Positions 9,852 to 18,664 of a DNA stretch of 64,000 nucleotides are shown here, one piece after another. Within the stretch, counting starts at the first letter, position 1. Each line of letters begins with the position of its first letter. The DNA is from Microbacterium paraoxydans (GTDB taxonomy: Bacteria; Actinomycetota; Actinomycetes; Actinomycetales; Microbacteriaceae). Under the pieces are notes generated by a model, which worked only from the letters and a program-made list of their open reading frames with translations, was not told where the DNA came from and did not search any database. The position numbers and the translations under genes were made by a program. The DNA is taken from contig NZ_JAGTUK010000002.1 of NCBI RefSeq assembly GCF_018224615.1, positions 682,001-746,000 on the forward strand, read 5' to 3'.

Positions 9852-10211
9852 ATGGCTGTGAAGTCGAAGTCCGACGCCCGCGCGCGTCGTCACGCCCGTC
9901 TTCGCAAGAAGATCGTGGGCACCGAGGCGCGTCCGCGTCTCGTCGTCAACCGTTCGGCGCGTCACGTCTTCGTGCAGCTCGTCGACGACAGCAAGGGTCA
10001 CACCGTGGCGTCGGCCTCGACGCTCGAGACCGACCTGCGTTCGCTCGAGGGCGACAAGACCGCCAAGGCTCGCAAGGTCGGCGAGCTGCTCGCCGAGCGT
10101 GCGAAGGCCGCAGGCGTTTCCGAGGCAGTGTTCGACCGTGGCGGTAACCGCTACGCGGGTCGTGTCGCCGCCATCGCCGACGGCGCCCGTGAAGGGGGTC
10201 TGGCACTGTGA
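9852..10211 (+). CDS. rplR: 50S ribosomal protein L18
   Basis: A 5S rRNA-binding protein. It has 119 residues and the ending [24 protein letters not shown] typical of the family. It starts two bases after rplF. Confidence 0.97.
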   Translation: MAVKSKSDARARRHARLRKKIVGTEARPRLVVNRSARHVFVQLVDDSKGHTVASASTLETDLRSLEGDKTAKARKVGELLAERAKAAGVSEAVFDRGGNRYAGRVAAIADGAREGGLAL

Positions 10212-10906
10212 GTGACAACAAGGAGAACGAAGTGACCGAAGCGGCAGCTGCCACTTCCGAGACGGCCGCCGGCACCACGCAGGCTGAGCCCACTCGCGAC
10301 CAGCGGGACGGCCGCCGCGGCGGTCGTGACCGCAACCAGGGCGGCCGCGACCGTAACTCGCGCGACCGCGGCGACAACCAGTTCCTGGAGCGCGTCGTCA
10401 CCATCAACCGCGTCTCGAAGGTCGTGAAGGGTGGTCGGCGCTTCAGCTTCACCGCTCTCGTGGTCGTCGGTGACGGCAACGGTCTGGTGGGCGTCGGCTA
10501 CGGCAAGGCCCGTGAGGTCCCCCTGGCGATCTCGAAGGGTGTCGAAGAGGCCAAGCGCAACTTCTTCCGCGTGCCCCGCGTCGGCAGCACCATCCCGCAC
10601 CCCGTGCAGGGTGAGTCCGCCGCCGGTGTCGTGCTGCTGCGTCCGGCCGCCGCCGGTACCGGTGTTATCGCCGGTGGTCCGGTCCGCGCCGTGCTCGAGT
10701 GCGCTGGTATCCACGACGTGCTGTCCAAGTCGCTCGGCTCGTCGAACACGATCAACATCGTGCACGCGACGGTCACCGCCCTGAAGGAGCTCGAGGAGCC
10801 CCGCGCCGTCGCCGCACGTCGTGGTCTCGAGTTCGACCAGGTCGCCCCGGCGCGTCTCGTCCGCGCCGAGGCCGAGGCCATCGCCGCACAGAAGGTAGGT
10901 GCCTGA
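10208..10906 (+). CDS. rpsE: 30S ribosomal protein S5
   Basis: Takes part in decoding fidelity and the mRNA channel. The core begins at [19 protein letters not shown] near residue 60. The preceding segment is an Ala/Arg/Asp-rich extension. Two starts compete. GTG 10208 overlaps the rplR stop by four bases. GTG 10232 has a better ribosome site (AAGGAG, six bases away) and would give a protein eight residues shorter. Confidence 0.95.
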   Translation: MSDNKENEVTEAAAATSETAAGTTQAEPTRDQRDGRRGGRDRNQGGRDRNSRDRGDNQFLERVVTINRVSKVVKGGRRFSFTALVVVGDGNGLVGVGYGKAREVPLAISKGVEEAKRNFFRVPRVGSTIPHPVQGESAAGVVLLRPAAAGTGVIAGGPVRAVLECAGIHDVLSKSLGSSNTINIVHATVTALKELEEPRAVAARRGLEFDQVAPARLVRAEAEAIAAQKVGA

Positions 10907-11091
10907 TGGCCGCGCGACTCAAGGTCACGCAGATCAAGTCCAAGGTGAGCGAGAAGCAGAACCAGCGCGACACGCTGCGCAGCCTCGGTCTCAAGCGGAT
11001 CGGTGACAGCACCGTCCGCCCCGACGACGCGCAGACGCGCGGTTACGTCAAGACCGTCGCCCACCTCGTCAAGGTTGAGGAGATCGACTAA
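10906..11091 (+). CDS. rpmD: 50S ribosomal protein L30
   Basis: A small 50S protein of 61 residues ([17 protein letters not shown]). The motif [13 protein letters not shown] is diagnostic. ATG 10906 overlaps the rpsE stop by one base and its own stop shares a base with rplO. Confidence 0.95.
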   Translation: MAARLKVTQIKSKVSEKQNQRDTLRSLGLKRIGDSTVRPDDAQTRGYVKTVAHLVKVEEID

Positions 11092-11717
11092 TGGCTGAGA
11101 AGAACGACGCCGCTGTCGAGGCCGAGAAGGCCCCGAAGAAGGCTGCCGCTCCCAAGGCTGCTGCAGAGAAGAAGCCCGCTGCGAAGAAGGCGCCGGCCAA
11201 GACCGCCGCCTCGGACGCGAAGGCCGACTCGGCTGCCGCGAAGAAGGCCGCGCCGAAGAAGGACGCTCCCGCGTCTCGCCCCGGCGTGCTCAAGGTGCAC
11301 CACCTGCGTCCGGTCCCCGGCGCCAACACCGCCAAGACCCGCGTGGGTCGCGGTGAGGGCTCGAAGGGCAAGACCGCCGGTCGTGGCACGAAGGGCACCA
11401 AGGCTCGCAACACCGTGCGCGTCGGCTTCGAGGGTGGGCAGATGCCGCTGCACATGCGCACCCCGAAGCTGCGCGGGTTCAAGAACCCGTTCCGCGTCGA
11501 GTACCAGGTCGTGAACCTGGAGAAGCTCGCGGAGCTCTACCCCCAGGGCGGCGACGTGACCGTCAGCGACCTGGTGGCCAAGGGTGCGGTGCGCAAGAAC
11601 GAGAAGGTCAAGGTTCTCGGCAACGGCGACATCGCCGTGAAGCTCACCGTCGCGGTCGACAAGGTCTCGGGTTCCGCCGAGCAGAAGATCGTGGCTGCGG
11701 GCGGATCCGTCAAGTAA
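11091..11717 (+). CDS. rplO: 50S ribosomal protein L15 with long Lys/Ala N-terminal extension
   Basis: A late-assembly 50S protein. The family core normally begins at the protein start with KVHHLRPxPG; here that motif sits at about residue 66. The first 65 residues are an Ala/Lys/Pro repeat like the tail of histone H1. The total is 208 residues against about 150. The glycine-rich [14 protein letters not shown] region and [19 protein letters not shown] follow. It is the last gene before a strong terminator. Confidence 0.96.
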   Translation: MAEKNDAAVEAEKAPKKAAAPKAAAEKKPAAKKAPAKTAASDAKADSAAAKKAAPKKDAPASRPGVLKVHHLRPVPGANTAKTRVGRGEGSKGKTAGRGTKGTKARNTVRVGFEGGQMPLHMRTPKLRGFKNPFRVEYQVVNLEKLAELYPQGGDVTVSDLVAKGAVRKNEKVKVLGNGDIAVKLTVAVDKVSGSAEQKIVAAGGSVK

Positions 11718-11725
11718 CCACCGCG

Positions 11726-11758
11726 GAAGAGGGGCCGGAGATTCTCCGGCCCCTCTTC
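11726..11758 (+). terminator. Terminator of the spc operon after rplO
   Basis: A perfect 15-bp stem (11726-11740 with 11744-11758) with the three-base loop ATT. A weak TTCGCA/TACCCT pair (11792-11818) that may start secY follows. Confidence 0.8.
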
Positions 11759-11869
11759 TGATTCGGGAGGCGGGCAGGCGGCGACGCCGCATTCGCAGAC
11801 CACGGAGTGAGTTACCCTGGTCTTTCAGCCGTCCTTCAGGGATCGGCAACCTTTTCAGGAGGAACGTCC

Positions 11870-13192
11870 TTGTTTAGCGCCATCGCGCGGATCTTCCGCA
11901 CGCCCGACCTGCGTCGGAAGATCGGTTTCACTCTCGCCATCATCGCGATCTACCGACTCGGCTCGAACGTGCCCGCGCCGTTCGTGAACTTCCCGAACGT
12001 CGAGGAGTGTCTCGCAGCCAACACCGGCACCGAGGGCCTGCTCGGACTCGTCAACCTCTTCTCCGGCGGCGCGCTGCTGCAGCTGTCGATCTTCGCCCTC
12101 GGCGTGATGCCGTACATCACCGCGACGATCATCACGCAGCTCCTCCGCGTCGTCATCCCGCACTTCGAGGCGCTGCACAAGGAGGGTCAGGCCGGACAGG
12201 CCAAGCTGACCCAGTACACGCGCTACCTCACGATCGCGCTCGCGCTGCTGCAGTCGACCACTCTGGTCACGGTCGCGCGCAGCGGGCAGCTGTTCGGCGC
12301 CACCGACATCGCGGCGTGCCAGCAGCTGCTCACGAACGACGTGTGGTGGGCCCAGGTGCTCATCATCATGGCGATGACCGCCGGCACCGGCCTCATCATG
12401 TGGTTCGCCGAGCTCGTCACCGAGCGCGGCATCGGCAACGGCATGTCGCTCCTCATCTTCACCTCGATCGCCGCCACGTTCCCCGGCGCCATGAGCATCA
12501 TCTGGCAGACGAAGGGCTTCGAGATCTTCCTGCTCGTGCTCGTGGTCGGCATCATCGTGATGGGACTGGTCGTCTTCGTCGAACAGTCGCAGCGCCGCAT
12601 CCCGGTGCAGTACGCCAAGCGGATGGTGGGCCGCCGCACGTATGGCGGCACCAACACCTACATCCCGATCAAGGTGAACATGGCGGGTGTGATCCCCGTG
12701 ATCTTCGCCTCGTCGCTGCTGTACATCCCGGCACTGATCGCGCAGTTCAACACCCCGCAGGACGGCTCGACGCCGCCCGCCTGGGTGAGCTGGGTGACCG
12801 CGAACTTCACGAGCGGCAACAGCCCGATCTACATGATCGCCTACTTCCTGCTGATCATCGGGTTCACCTACTTCTACGTGGCGATCACGTTCAACCCGGT
12901 CGAGGTCGCCGACAACATGAAGAAGTACGGCGGCTTCATCCCCGGCATCCGTGCGGGCCGTCCGACGGCCGAGTACCTCGACTACGTGCTCACCCGCATC
13001 ACGCTGCCCGGCTCGCTCTACTTGGGTCTGATCGCGCTGATTCCGCTGATCGCCCTCGCCACGGTCGGCGCCAACCAGAACTTCCCGTTCGGCGGCGCGT
13101 CGATCCTCATCATCGTCGGCGTCGGACTCGAGACGGTCAAGCAGATCGACGCCCAGCTGCAGCAGCGACACTACGAAGGGCTTCTCCGATGA
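11870..13192 (+). CDS. secY: Protein translocase subunit SecY
   Basis: The channel of the Sec translocon. It has 440 residues with about ten membrane segments and the motifs NVPAPF, GIMPYI-like LGVMPYITATIITQLL and QRRIPVQYAKRM. The start chosen is TTG 11870, because a perfect AGGAGG (11857-11862) stands seven bases before it; earlier in-frame codons reach into the promoter region. It overlaps adk by four bases. Confidence 0.96.
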   Translation: MFSAIARIFRTPDLRRKIGFTLAIIAIYRLGSNVPAPFVNFPNVEECLAANTGTEGLLGLVNLFSGGALLQLSIFALGVMPYITATIITQLLRVVIPHFEALHKEGQAGQAKLTQYTRYLTIALALLQSTTLVTVARSGQLFGATDIAACQQLLTNDVWWAQVLIIMAMTAGTGLIMWFAELVTERGIGNGMSLLIFTSIAATFPGAMSIIWQTKGFEIFLLVLVVGIIVMGLVVFVEQSQRRIPVQYAKRMVGRRTYGGTNTYIPIKVNMAGVIPVIFASSLLYIPALIAQFNTPQDGSTPPAWVSWVTANFTSGNSPIYMIAYFLLIIGFTYFYVAITFNPVEVADNMKKYGGFIPGIRAGRPTAEYLDYVLTRITLPGSLYLGLIALIPLIALATVGANQNFPFGGASILIIVGVGLETVKQIDAQLQQRHYEGLLR

Positions 13193-13794
13193 CAGCATCC
13201 GCACGTCTTCTCATCGTCGGTCCGCAGGGTTCCGGCAAGGGCACGCAGGGTGTGCGCATCGCCGAGACCTACGGCATCCCGGTCGTCTCGACCGGGGACA
13301 TCTTCCGCGCGAACATCAAGGAGGGGACGGCGCTCGGCCAGCAGGTCACCGCCATCCTCGACAAGGGCGACCTCGTGCCGGACGAGCTGACGAGCGAGAT
13401 CGTGCGTGACCGCCTGAGCCAGGAGGATGCCGTGAACGGCTTCCTGCTCGACGGCTATCCCCGCAACACGACGCAGGTGGGGCACCTCGACGCGTTCCTG
13501 GAGAGCCGCGGAGAGGCGCTCGACGCCGTGATCCTGCTCGACGTTCCGCGCGAGGAGAGCATCGCCCGCCTGGCGCTCCGTGCCGCGGAGCAGGGGCGGT
13601 CCGACGACACCGACGAGGCCATCGCGCACCGGCTCGACATCTACGAGAAGGAGACGGCCCCGATCATCGAGGTCTACAGCGCGCGCGGCATCGTCGACCG
13701 CATCGACGGTGTCGGCTCGCTCGAGGAGATCACCGATCGCATCGCCTCCGCGCTGGCGGCCCGGGGCCTGCGCTCCGCGGCCTCCGCTGCCTGA
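13189..13794 (+). CDS. adk: Adenylate kinase, short form
   Basis: Interconverts AMP + ATP and two ADP. The P-loop GPQGSGKGT is at residues 11-19, and STGDIFR and LLDGYPRN form the AMP site. The LID is short with no zinc cysteines, giving 201 residues as usual in actinobacteria. The secY-adk-map order is conserved in many bacteria. Confidence 0.97.
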   Translation: MTASARLLIVGPQGSGKGTQGVRIAETYGIPVVSTGDIFRANIKEGTALGQQVTAILDKGDLVPDELTSEIVRDRLSQEDAVNGFLLDGYPRNTTQVGHLDAFLESRGEALDAVILLDVPREESIARLALRAAEQGRSDDTDEAIAHRLDIYEKETAPIIEVYSARGIVDRIDGVGSLEEITDRIASALAARGLRSAASAA

Positions 13795-13795
13795 G

Positions 13796-14647
13796 ATGTT
13801 CCGCCGCTCGATCTACAAGACCCCGGCGCAGCTTCGCGCCATGGTCGAGCCCGGTCTCATCACCGCGGCGGCGCTCGACGCCGTCCGCCCCCTCATCAAG
13901 CCGGGGGTGAAGACGATCGAGCTCGACGCGGCAGCCAACCGGGCGATCCGTCAGGCCGGGGCCGAGTCGAACTTCCAGCTGGTGAAGGGCTACCACCACA
14001 CGATCTGCGTGTCGGTGAACGAGCAGGTCGTGCACGGCATCCCGGGGGAGCGAGTGCTCGAACCTGGCGACATCGTCTCGGTGGACTGTGGCGCCCAGTT
14101 CGAGGGATGGAACGGCGACAGTGCGATCACGGTCGTCGTCCCCGACCCGGAGCGCCCGGAACTCGTCGCCCGTCGCGAAGAGCTCTCGCGCGTGACCGAG
14201 GGTTCCATGTGGGCGGGCATCGCGGCCATGGCCTCGGCCGCCAGCATCGACGAGATCGGTGCGGCGATCCAGGACTACATCGAGGCGCAGGGGCCGTCGG
14301 CGGTGTCGGGGGAGCCCTACGGCATCCTCCGCGAGTACGTCGGCCACGGGATCGGCCGGAAGATGCACGAGGCGCCGAGCGTCTTCAACTACCGCACGCC
14401 GGACCGCGGTGCCGACGTGAAGCCGGGGCTCGTGCTCGCGATCGAGCCGATGGTCACCGCGGGCGGCGAGGCCACGTTCGTGGAGGACGACGACTGGACC
14501 GTCACGACGGTCGACGGCACCGACGGCTCACATTGGGAACATAGCGTCGCCCTCCATGATGGTGGGATATGGGTGCTCACCGCGCCCGATGGTGGAAGAG
14601 CCGGACTCGCCCCGTTCGGGGTCGAGCCTCGAGAGATCGGAAAGTAA
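13796..14647 (+). CDS. map: Type I methionine aminopeptidase
   Basis: Removes the initiator Met from new proteins, using two metal ions. The five metal ligands are seen in order: VDCG, NGDSA, GHGIG, AIEPM and HWEHSVA. It has 283 residues with no N-terminal zinc-finger extension. ATG 13796 follows the adk stop directly and its stop shares one base with the next gene. Confidence 0.96.
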   Translation: MFRRSIYKTPAQLRAMVEPGLITAAALDAVRPLIKPGVKTIELDAAANRAIRQAGAESNFQLVKGYHHTICVSVNEQVVHGIPGERVLEPGDIVSVDCGAQFEGWNGDSAITVVVPDPERPELVARREELSRVTEGSMWAGIAAMASAASIDEIGAAIQDYIEAQGPSAVSGEPYGILREYVGHGIGRKMHEAPSVFNYRTPDRGADVKPGLVLAIEPMVTAGGEATFVEDDDWTVTTVDGTDGSHWEHSVALHDGGIWVLTAPDGGRAGLAPFGVEPREIGK

Positions 14648-15318
14648 TGGCAGCGGCGAAGAGCAACACCAACTGGTTCGCGATCGGCATCTCCATCGCC
14701 GTCGTCGTGGTCCTGGTCGCGATCGGTGGACTCGTGGTGTTCCTCAACAACCAGGCGACCTCGCCGGGTGCGACGCCGAGCGCCAGCAAGAACTTCGACC
14801 CCGAGAACGGCGCGATCAGCAAGGGCGACGGCAAGGACACCGTTGCGGTGTTCCTCGACTTCCAGTGCCCGGCGTGCAAGGCGTTCGAGGACCAGTTCGG
14901 CGCGCAGCTGGAGGAGAAGGCGGCCAGCGGCGAGATCACGCTGGTGAACCACCCCATCGCGATCCTCGACCGCTTTTCCCAGGGCACCGAGTACTCCTCG
15001 CGTTCTGCGGGCGCGGCGTTCTGCGTCGCCGAGTCGGACGCCGACCTCTACTTCGACTACTCGAAGGTGCTGTTCGAGAACCAGCCGACCGAAAACACCC
15101 CTGGCCTGACCACCGACCAGCTCGCCGACTACGCGAGCCAGGTCGGCGTCGACGACGACGTGGTGAAGTGCATCACTGACGAGACGTACCGCAAGTTCGG
15201 CGTCGCTCAGGCGAAGAAGCACGACATCCAGGGCACCCCGACCGTCGAGATCAACGGCGAGCGGCTCGACCTGCAGAACCAGGCCGACATGAAGAAGCTC
15301 ACCGACCTCCTCGGCTGA
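14647..15318 (+). CDS. Membrane-anchored DsbA-family thiol-disulfide oxidoreductase
   Basis: A 223-residue protein with one N-terminal membrane segment (residues 10-33), a short linker and a thioredoxin-fold domain carrying the active-site CPAC near residue 76. The cis-Pro motif GTPTVEING is near residue 195. It probably acts outside the membrane on protein disulfides. It is translationally coupled to map (TAATG). This is the thioredoxin_4/DsbA-like family; substrates are unknown. Confidence 0.9.
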   Translation: MAAAKSNTNWFAIGISIAVVVVLVAIGGLVVFLNNQATSPGATPSASKNFDPENGAISKGDGKDTVAVFLDFQCPACKAFEDQFGAQLEEKAASGEITLVNHPIAILDRFSQGTEYSSRSAGAAFCVAESDADLYFDYSKVLFENQPTENTPGLTTDQLADYASQVGVDDDVVKCITDETYRKFGVAQAKKHDIQGTPTVEINGERLDLQNQADMKKLTDLLG

Positions 15319-15333
15319 GCCTGGATCACCTCC

Positions 15334-15371
15334 CGACGCCCCGTCCGGCCAAGTTGCCGGACGGGGCGTCG
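15334..15371 (+). terminator. Terminator after the DsbA-like gene
   Basis: A perfect 16-bp stem (15334-15349 with 15356-15371) and a six-base loop. Confidence 0.85.
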
Positions 15372-15382
15372 TCGGATAACAT
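15354..15382 (+). promoter_or_regulatory. Candidate infA promoter
   Basis: TTGCCG (15354-15359), a 17-base spacer and TAACAT (15377-15382). The -35 lies inside the terminator loop and descending arm. Confidence 0.45.
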
Positions 15383-15489
15383 AGATCTTTGGTGCCTTGT
15401 GCCATGTATTCGGCGTGTCCGATCGGCCCAGCACCACAACCCACCCATCCACCGCAGATCGACCGGTCTGCAGAAGCGTCAGCGAGGCT

Positions 15490-15711
15490 ATGGCTAAGAA
15501 AGACGGTGTCATCGAGATCGAGGGCGTCGTGTCCGAGGCTCTGCCCAACGCGATGTTCCGCGTTGAGCTCAGCAATGGACACAAGGTTCTGGCAACGATC
15601 TCCGGAAAGATGCGGCAGAACTACATCCGCATCATCCCCGAGGACCGCGTGGTCGTGGAGCTCAGCCCCTACGACCTGACGCGCGGACGCATCGTCTACC
15701 GCTACCGCTGA
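15490..15711 (+). CDS. infA: Translation initiation factor IF-1
   Basis: Binds the 30S A site during initiation. It has 73 residues, the usual length, with an S1-like OB fold. It begins [14 protein letters not shown] and ends [10 protein letters not shown]. An earlier in-frame start at 15397 lies in the leader. Confidence 0.98.
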   Translation: MAKKDGVIEIEGVVSEALPNAMFRVELSNGHKVLATISGKMRQNYIRIIPEDRVVVELSPYDLTRGRIVYRYR

Positions 15712-15776
15712 TCGGTCGAGAAGTAACACCCCAGGCATTCGTGCCTGCCCGGTGAAGACAGCGAACAGGAAACAAC

Positions 15777-15893
15777 ATGAAGGTCAACCCCAGCGTCAAG
15801 CCGATCTGCGACCACTGCAAGGTGATCCGCCGCCACGGCCGCGTCATGGTGATCTGCAAGAGCAACCCGCGTCACAAGCAGCGCCAGGGCTGA
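15777..15893 (+). CDS. rpmJ: 50S ribosomal protein L36
   Basis: A 38-residue protein beginning [15 protein letters not shown]. The zinc ligands C11, C14, C27 and H32 are all present, so this is the zinc-containing form. It stands between infA and rpsM as in most bacteria. Confidence 0.97.
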   Translation: MKVNPSVKPICDHCKVIRRHGRVMVICKSNPRHKQRQG

Positions 15894-15903
15894 ACGCCCG
15901 GCC

Positions 15904-15919
15904 CGGGCCTTCCGGCCCG
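15904..15919 (+). terminator. Short GC hairpin after rpmJ
   Basis: CGGGCC/GGCCCG around a TTCC loop. It has no T-run and may only attenuate. Confidence 0.35.
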
Positions 15920-16075
15920 CGCTGCGTGAGCACCGCTCTCGCAATCTCATAACTCAATACGACACGGCAGGATCAGATCCTCCGTCGGGCCCCCGGGCCG
16001 GCGGAGGGGACACCTCGGGGCGGAGGCCCGGGCACCGATCCTGCTCCACACCTCCACAACACCCAGGAGAACCGC

Positions 16076-16450
16076 ATGGCACGTCTTGCCGGCGTTGACA
16101 TCCCGCGCGACAAGCGCGTGGTGATCGCCCTTACCTACATCTACGGCGTCGGCCGTACCCGCTCGGTCGAGATCCTCAAGGCGACCGACATCGACGAGAG
16201 CATCCGCGTGAAGGACCTCAGCGACGACCAGCTCGTCGCCCTCCGCGACTACATCGAAGGCAACTACAAGGTGGAGGGTGACCTTCGCCGCGAGGTCGCC
16301 GCAGACATCCGCCGCAAGGTCGAGATCGGCTCCTACGAGGGCCTGCGCCACCGTCGTGGCCTCCCGGTCCGCGGCCAGCGCACCAAGACCAACGCCCGTA
16401 CCCGCAAGGGCCCGAAGCGCACCGTCGCCGGCAAGAAGAAGGCCCGCTAA
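16076..16450 (+). CDS. rpsM: 30S ribosomal protein S13
   Basis: A 30S head protein touching the P-site tRNA and L5. It has 124 residues. [15 protein letters not shown] and the tail [15 protein letters not shown] are diagnostic. ATG 16076 follows ACCCAGGAGAACCGC. Confidence 0.98.
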   Translation: MARLAGVDIPRDKRVVIALTYIYGVGRTRSVEILKATDIDESIRVKDLSDDQLVALRDYIEGNYKVEGDLRREVAADIRRKVEIGSYEGLRHRRGLPVRGQRTKTNARTRKGPKRTVAGKKKAR

Positions 16451-16480
16451 GCAGCGGCCAGGGACTAGGAGAACACTTTC

Positions 16481-16879
16481 ATGGCTGCACCCAAGGCCGC
16501 CGCGCGCAAGCCGCGCCGCAAGGAGAAGAAGAACATCGCGCTGGGCCAGGCCCACATCAAGTCGACGTTCAACAACACCATCGTTTCGATCACCGACCCG
16601 TCCGGCGCTGTCATCAGCTGGGCGTCGTCGGGTGGCGTGGGCTTCAAGGGCTCCCGCAAGTCGACCCCGTACGCCGCAGGCATGGCCGCCGAGTCGGCCG
16701 CCCGCCAGGCGCAGGAGCACGGCGTCAAGAAGGTCGACGTCTTCGTGAAGGGTCCGGGCTCCGGCCGCGAGACCGCGATCCGCTCGCTGCAGGCCGCCGG
16801 CCTCGAGGTGGGTTCGATCCAGGACGTCACCCCGCAGGCGCACAACGGCTGCCGCCCGCCGAAGCGTCGCCGCGTCTGA
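16481..16879 (+). CDS. rpsK: 30S ribosomal protein S11
   Basis: Forms the mRNA-exit cleft of the 30S platform. It has 132 residues. It contains [31 protein letters not shown] and the ending [15 protein letters not shown] follows GACTAGGAGAACACTTTC. Confidence 0.98.
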   Translation: MAAPKAAARKPRRKEKKNIALGQAHIKSTFNNTIVSITDPSGAVISWASSGGVGFKGSRKSTPYAAGMAAESAARQAQEHGVKKVDVFVKGPGSGRETAIRSLQAAGLEVGSIQDVTPQAHNGCRPPKRRRV

Positions 16880-16887
16880 TGCGTGAA

Positions 16888-16923
16888 CCGAGCCGCTCGT
16901 CTCTCCGGAGTCGGGCGGCTCGG
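16888..16923 (+). terminator. Hairpin between rpsK and rpoA
   Basis: CCGAGCCGC/GCGGCTCGG, a perfect 9-bp stem with an 18-base loop. It may tune expression of rpoA relative to the ribosomal genes. Confidence 0.45.
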
Positions 16924-16969
16924 CGCCCCGCGCGGGCATCGACTTCCACAACTCAAGACCTCACCCCAC

Positions 16970-16993
16970 CACATGTCATATAGCGGGCATGTG
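16970..16993 (+). promoter_or_regulatory. Inverted repeat and -10-like TATAGC before rpoA
   Basis: CACATG (16970-16975) and CATGTG (16988-16993) flank a TCATATAGC stretch that looks like a -10 box. It could be an rpoA promoter with an operator, or an RNA hairpin. Confidence 0.35.
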
Positions 16994-17010
16994 ATCGAAA
17001 GGAACACAGA

Positions 17011-18000
17011 GTGCTTATTGCACAGCGTCCCACACTGACCGAGGAAAAGATCGTCGAGAACCGGAGCCGGTTCATCATCGAGCCTCTGGAGCCCGGCTTC
17101 GGCTACACGATCGGCAACGCGCTGCGCCGCAGCCTGCTGTCGTCGATCCCCGGCGCCGCTGTCACCAGCGTCCGCATCGACGGCGTGCTGCACGAGTTCA
17201 GCACCATCCCCGGCGTGAAGGAGGATGTCACCGAGATCATCCTCAACATCAAGCAGCTGGTCGTCTCCAGCGAGCGCGACGAGCCCATCACCGCGTACCT
17301 GCGCAAGACCGGTGCCGGTGAAGTGACCGCCGCCGACATCTCGGCCCCGGCCGGTGTCGAGGTGCACAACCCGGAGCTCGTCATCGCGACGCTCAACGAC
17401 ACCGCCAAGTTCGAGCTGGAGCTGACGATCGAGCGCGGTCGTGGCTACGTCTCCGCGACGCAGAACCGCAACGAGTACGCCGAGGCCGGTCAGATCCCGA
17501 TCGACTCGATCTACTCGCCGGTGCTCAAGGTCAGCTACCGCGTCGACGCCACCCGTGCCGGTGAGCGCACCGACTTCGACAAGCTCATCCTCGACGTCGA
17601 GACGAAGTCGGCGATCAGCCCGCGCGACGCCGTCGCCTCGGCCGCCAAGACGCTCACCGAGCTGTTCGGTCTCGCCCGCGAGCTGAACGTCGAGGCCGAG
17701 GGCATCGAGATCGGCCCGGCGCCCGTGGAGGCTGTGAACTCCAACGAGCTGTCGATGCCGATCGAGGATCTCGACCTGTCGGTCCGTTCGTACAACTGCC
17801 TCAAGCGCGAGGGCATCAACACCGTTTCTGAGCTCGTCGCCCTGTCGGAGACGCAGCTCATGAACATCCGCAATTTCGGCCAGAAGTCGGTCGACGAGGT
17901 GCGCGACAAGCTCATCTCGCTCGGTCTGTCGCTCAAGGATTCGGTGCCCGGTTTCGACGGCGCCCACTTCTACGGCGGCAGCGAAGACGAGTCCTTCTGA
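17011..18000 (+). CDS. rpoA: RNA polymerase alpha subunit
   Basis: A scaffold for RNA polymerase assembly. The N-terminal dimerisation domain (to about residue 230) includes [17 protein letters not shown]. The C-terminal domain (from about 255) includes [17 protein letters not shown] for UP-element and activator contacts. It has 329 residues. The start is GTG 17011 with AAAGGAA upstream. Confidence 0.98.
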   Translation: MLIAQRPTLTEEKIVENRSRFIIEPLEPGFGYTIGNALRRSLLSSIPGAAVTSVRIDGVLHEFSTIPGVKEDVTEIILNIKQLVVSSERDEPITAYLRKTGAGEVTAADISAPAGVEVHNPELVIATLNDTAKFELELTIERGRGYVSATQNRNEYAEAGQIPIDSIYSPVLKVSYRVDATRAGERTDFDKLILDVETKSAISPRDAVASAAKTLTELFGLARELNVEAEGIEIGPAPVEAVNSNELSMPIEDLDLSVRSYNCLKREGINTVSELVALSETQLMNIRNFGQKSVDEVRDKLISLGLSLKDSVPGFDGAHFYGGSEDESF

Positions 18001-18034
18001 TACCCGACCTTTCCTGACCAGGAGTTAGACGATT

Positions 18035-18610
18035 ATGCCCAAGCCCACGAAGGGTCCCCGCCTCGGAGGCGGCCCCGCCCACGAGCGCCTGCTGCTTGCC
18101 AACCTCGCCGCTGCGCTGTACACCCACAAGTCGATCAAGACGACCGAGACGAAGGCCAAGCGCCTGCGTCCGCTCGCCGAGCGCCTGATCACCTTCGCCA
18201 AGCGCGGAGACCTGCACGCACGCCGCCGCGTGCTGTCGGTCATCGGTGACAAGGAAGTCGTGCACGTCCTGTTCGACGAGATCGCTCCGCTGGTCGCGGA
18301 CCGCGAGGGTGGCTACACGCGCATCACGAAGGTCGGCAACCGCAAGGGCGACAACGCGCCCATGGCCGTGATCGAGCTCGTCCTCGAGCCCGTCACCCCC
18401 AAGGCGAAGTCGACCAAGAAGGCCGCCGCCGCCCCCAAGGCGGAGAAGCCCGCCGAGGAGGTCCCGGCCGAGGAGACCCCCGCTGAGGAGACCGCCGCCG
18501 AGGAGACTCCGGCCGAGGACACCGCAGCCGAGGCCGGCGCCGAGTCGCAGGCCGAGGGCGAGGCCGCTGAGGCCGCCGCCGAGGACGCTGTCGAGAAGAA
18601 GTCCGAGTAA
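18035..18610 (+). CDS. rplQ: 50S ribosomal protein L17 with acidic tail
   Basis: A 50S protein near the tunnel exit. The core [25 protein letters not shown] fits the family. The core ends near residue 125; another 65 residues form an Ala/Glu/Thr repeat ([17 protein letters not shown]). The total of 191 residues exceeds the usual 120-130. It is the last gene of the alpha operon. Confidence 0.96.
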   Translation: MPKPTKGPRLGGGPAHERLLLANLAAALYTHKSIKTTETKAKRLRPLAERLITFAKRGDLHARRRVLSVIGDKEVVHVLFDEIAPLVADREGGYTRITKVGNRKGDNAPMAVIELVLEPVTPKAKSTKKAAAAPKAEKPAEEVPAEETPAEETAAEETPAEDTAAEAGAESQAEGEAAEAAAEDAVEKKSE

Positions 18611-18624
18611 CGCACTCGCACACC

Positions 18625-18662
18625 ACGAAGCCCGCCGCCCCACTCGGGGTGGCGGGCTTCGT
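18625..18662 (+). terminator. Bidirectional terminator between rplQ and the convergent regulator gene
   Basis: A 17-bp stem (18625-18641 with 18646-18662, one G-T pair) and loop ACTC. It serves rplQ on the + strand and the regulator on the - strand. Confidence 0.85.
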
Positions 18663-18664
18663 CG

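Noticed and set aside
11091..11300. Repeats in the 5' part of rplO considered as a repeat array
   Set aside because: They are simple codon repeats for Ala and Lys in a protein tail, without equal spacers; no CRISPR features exist anywhere in the window.
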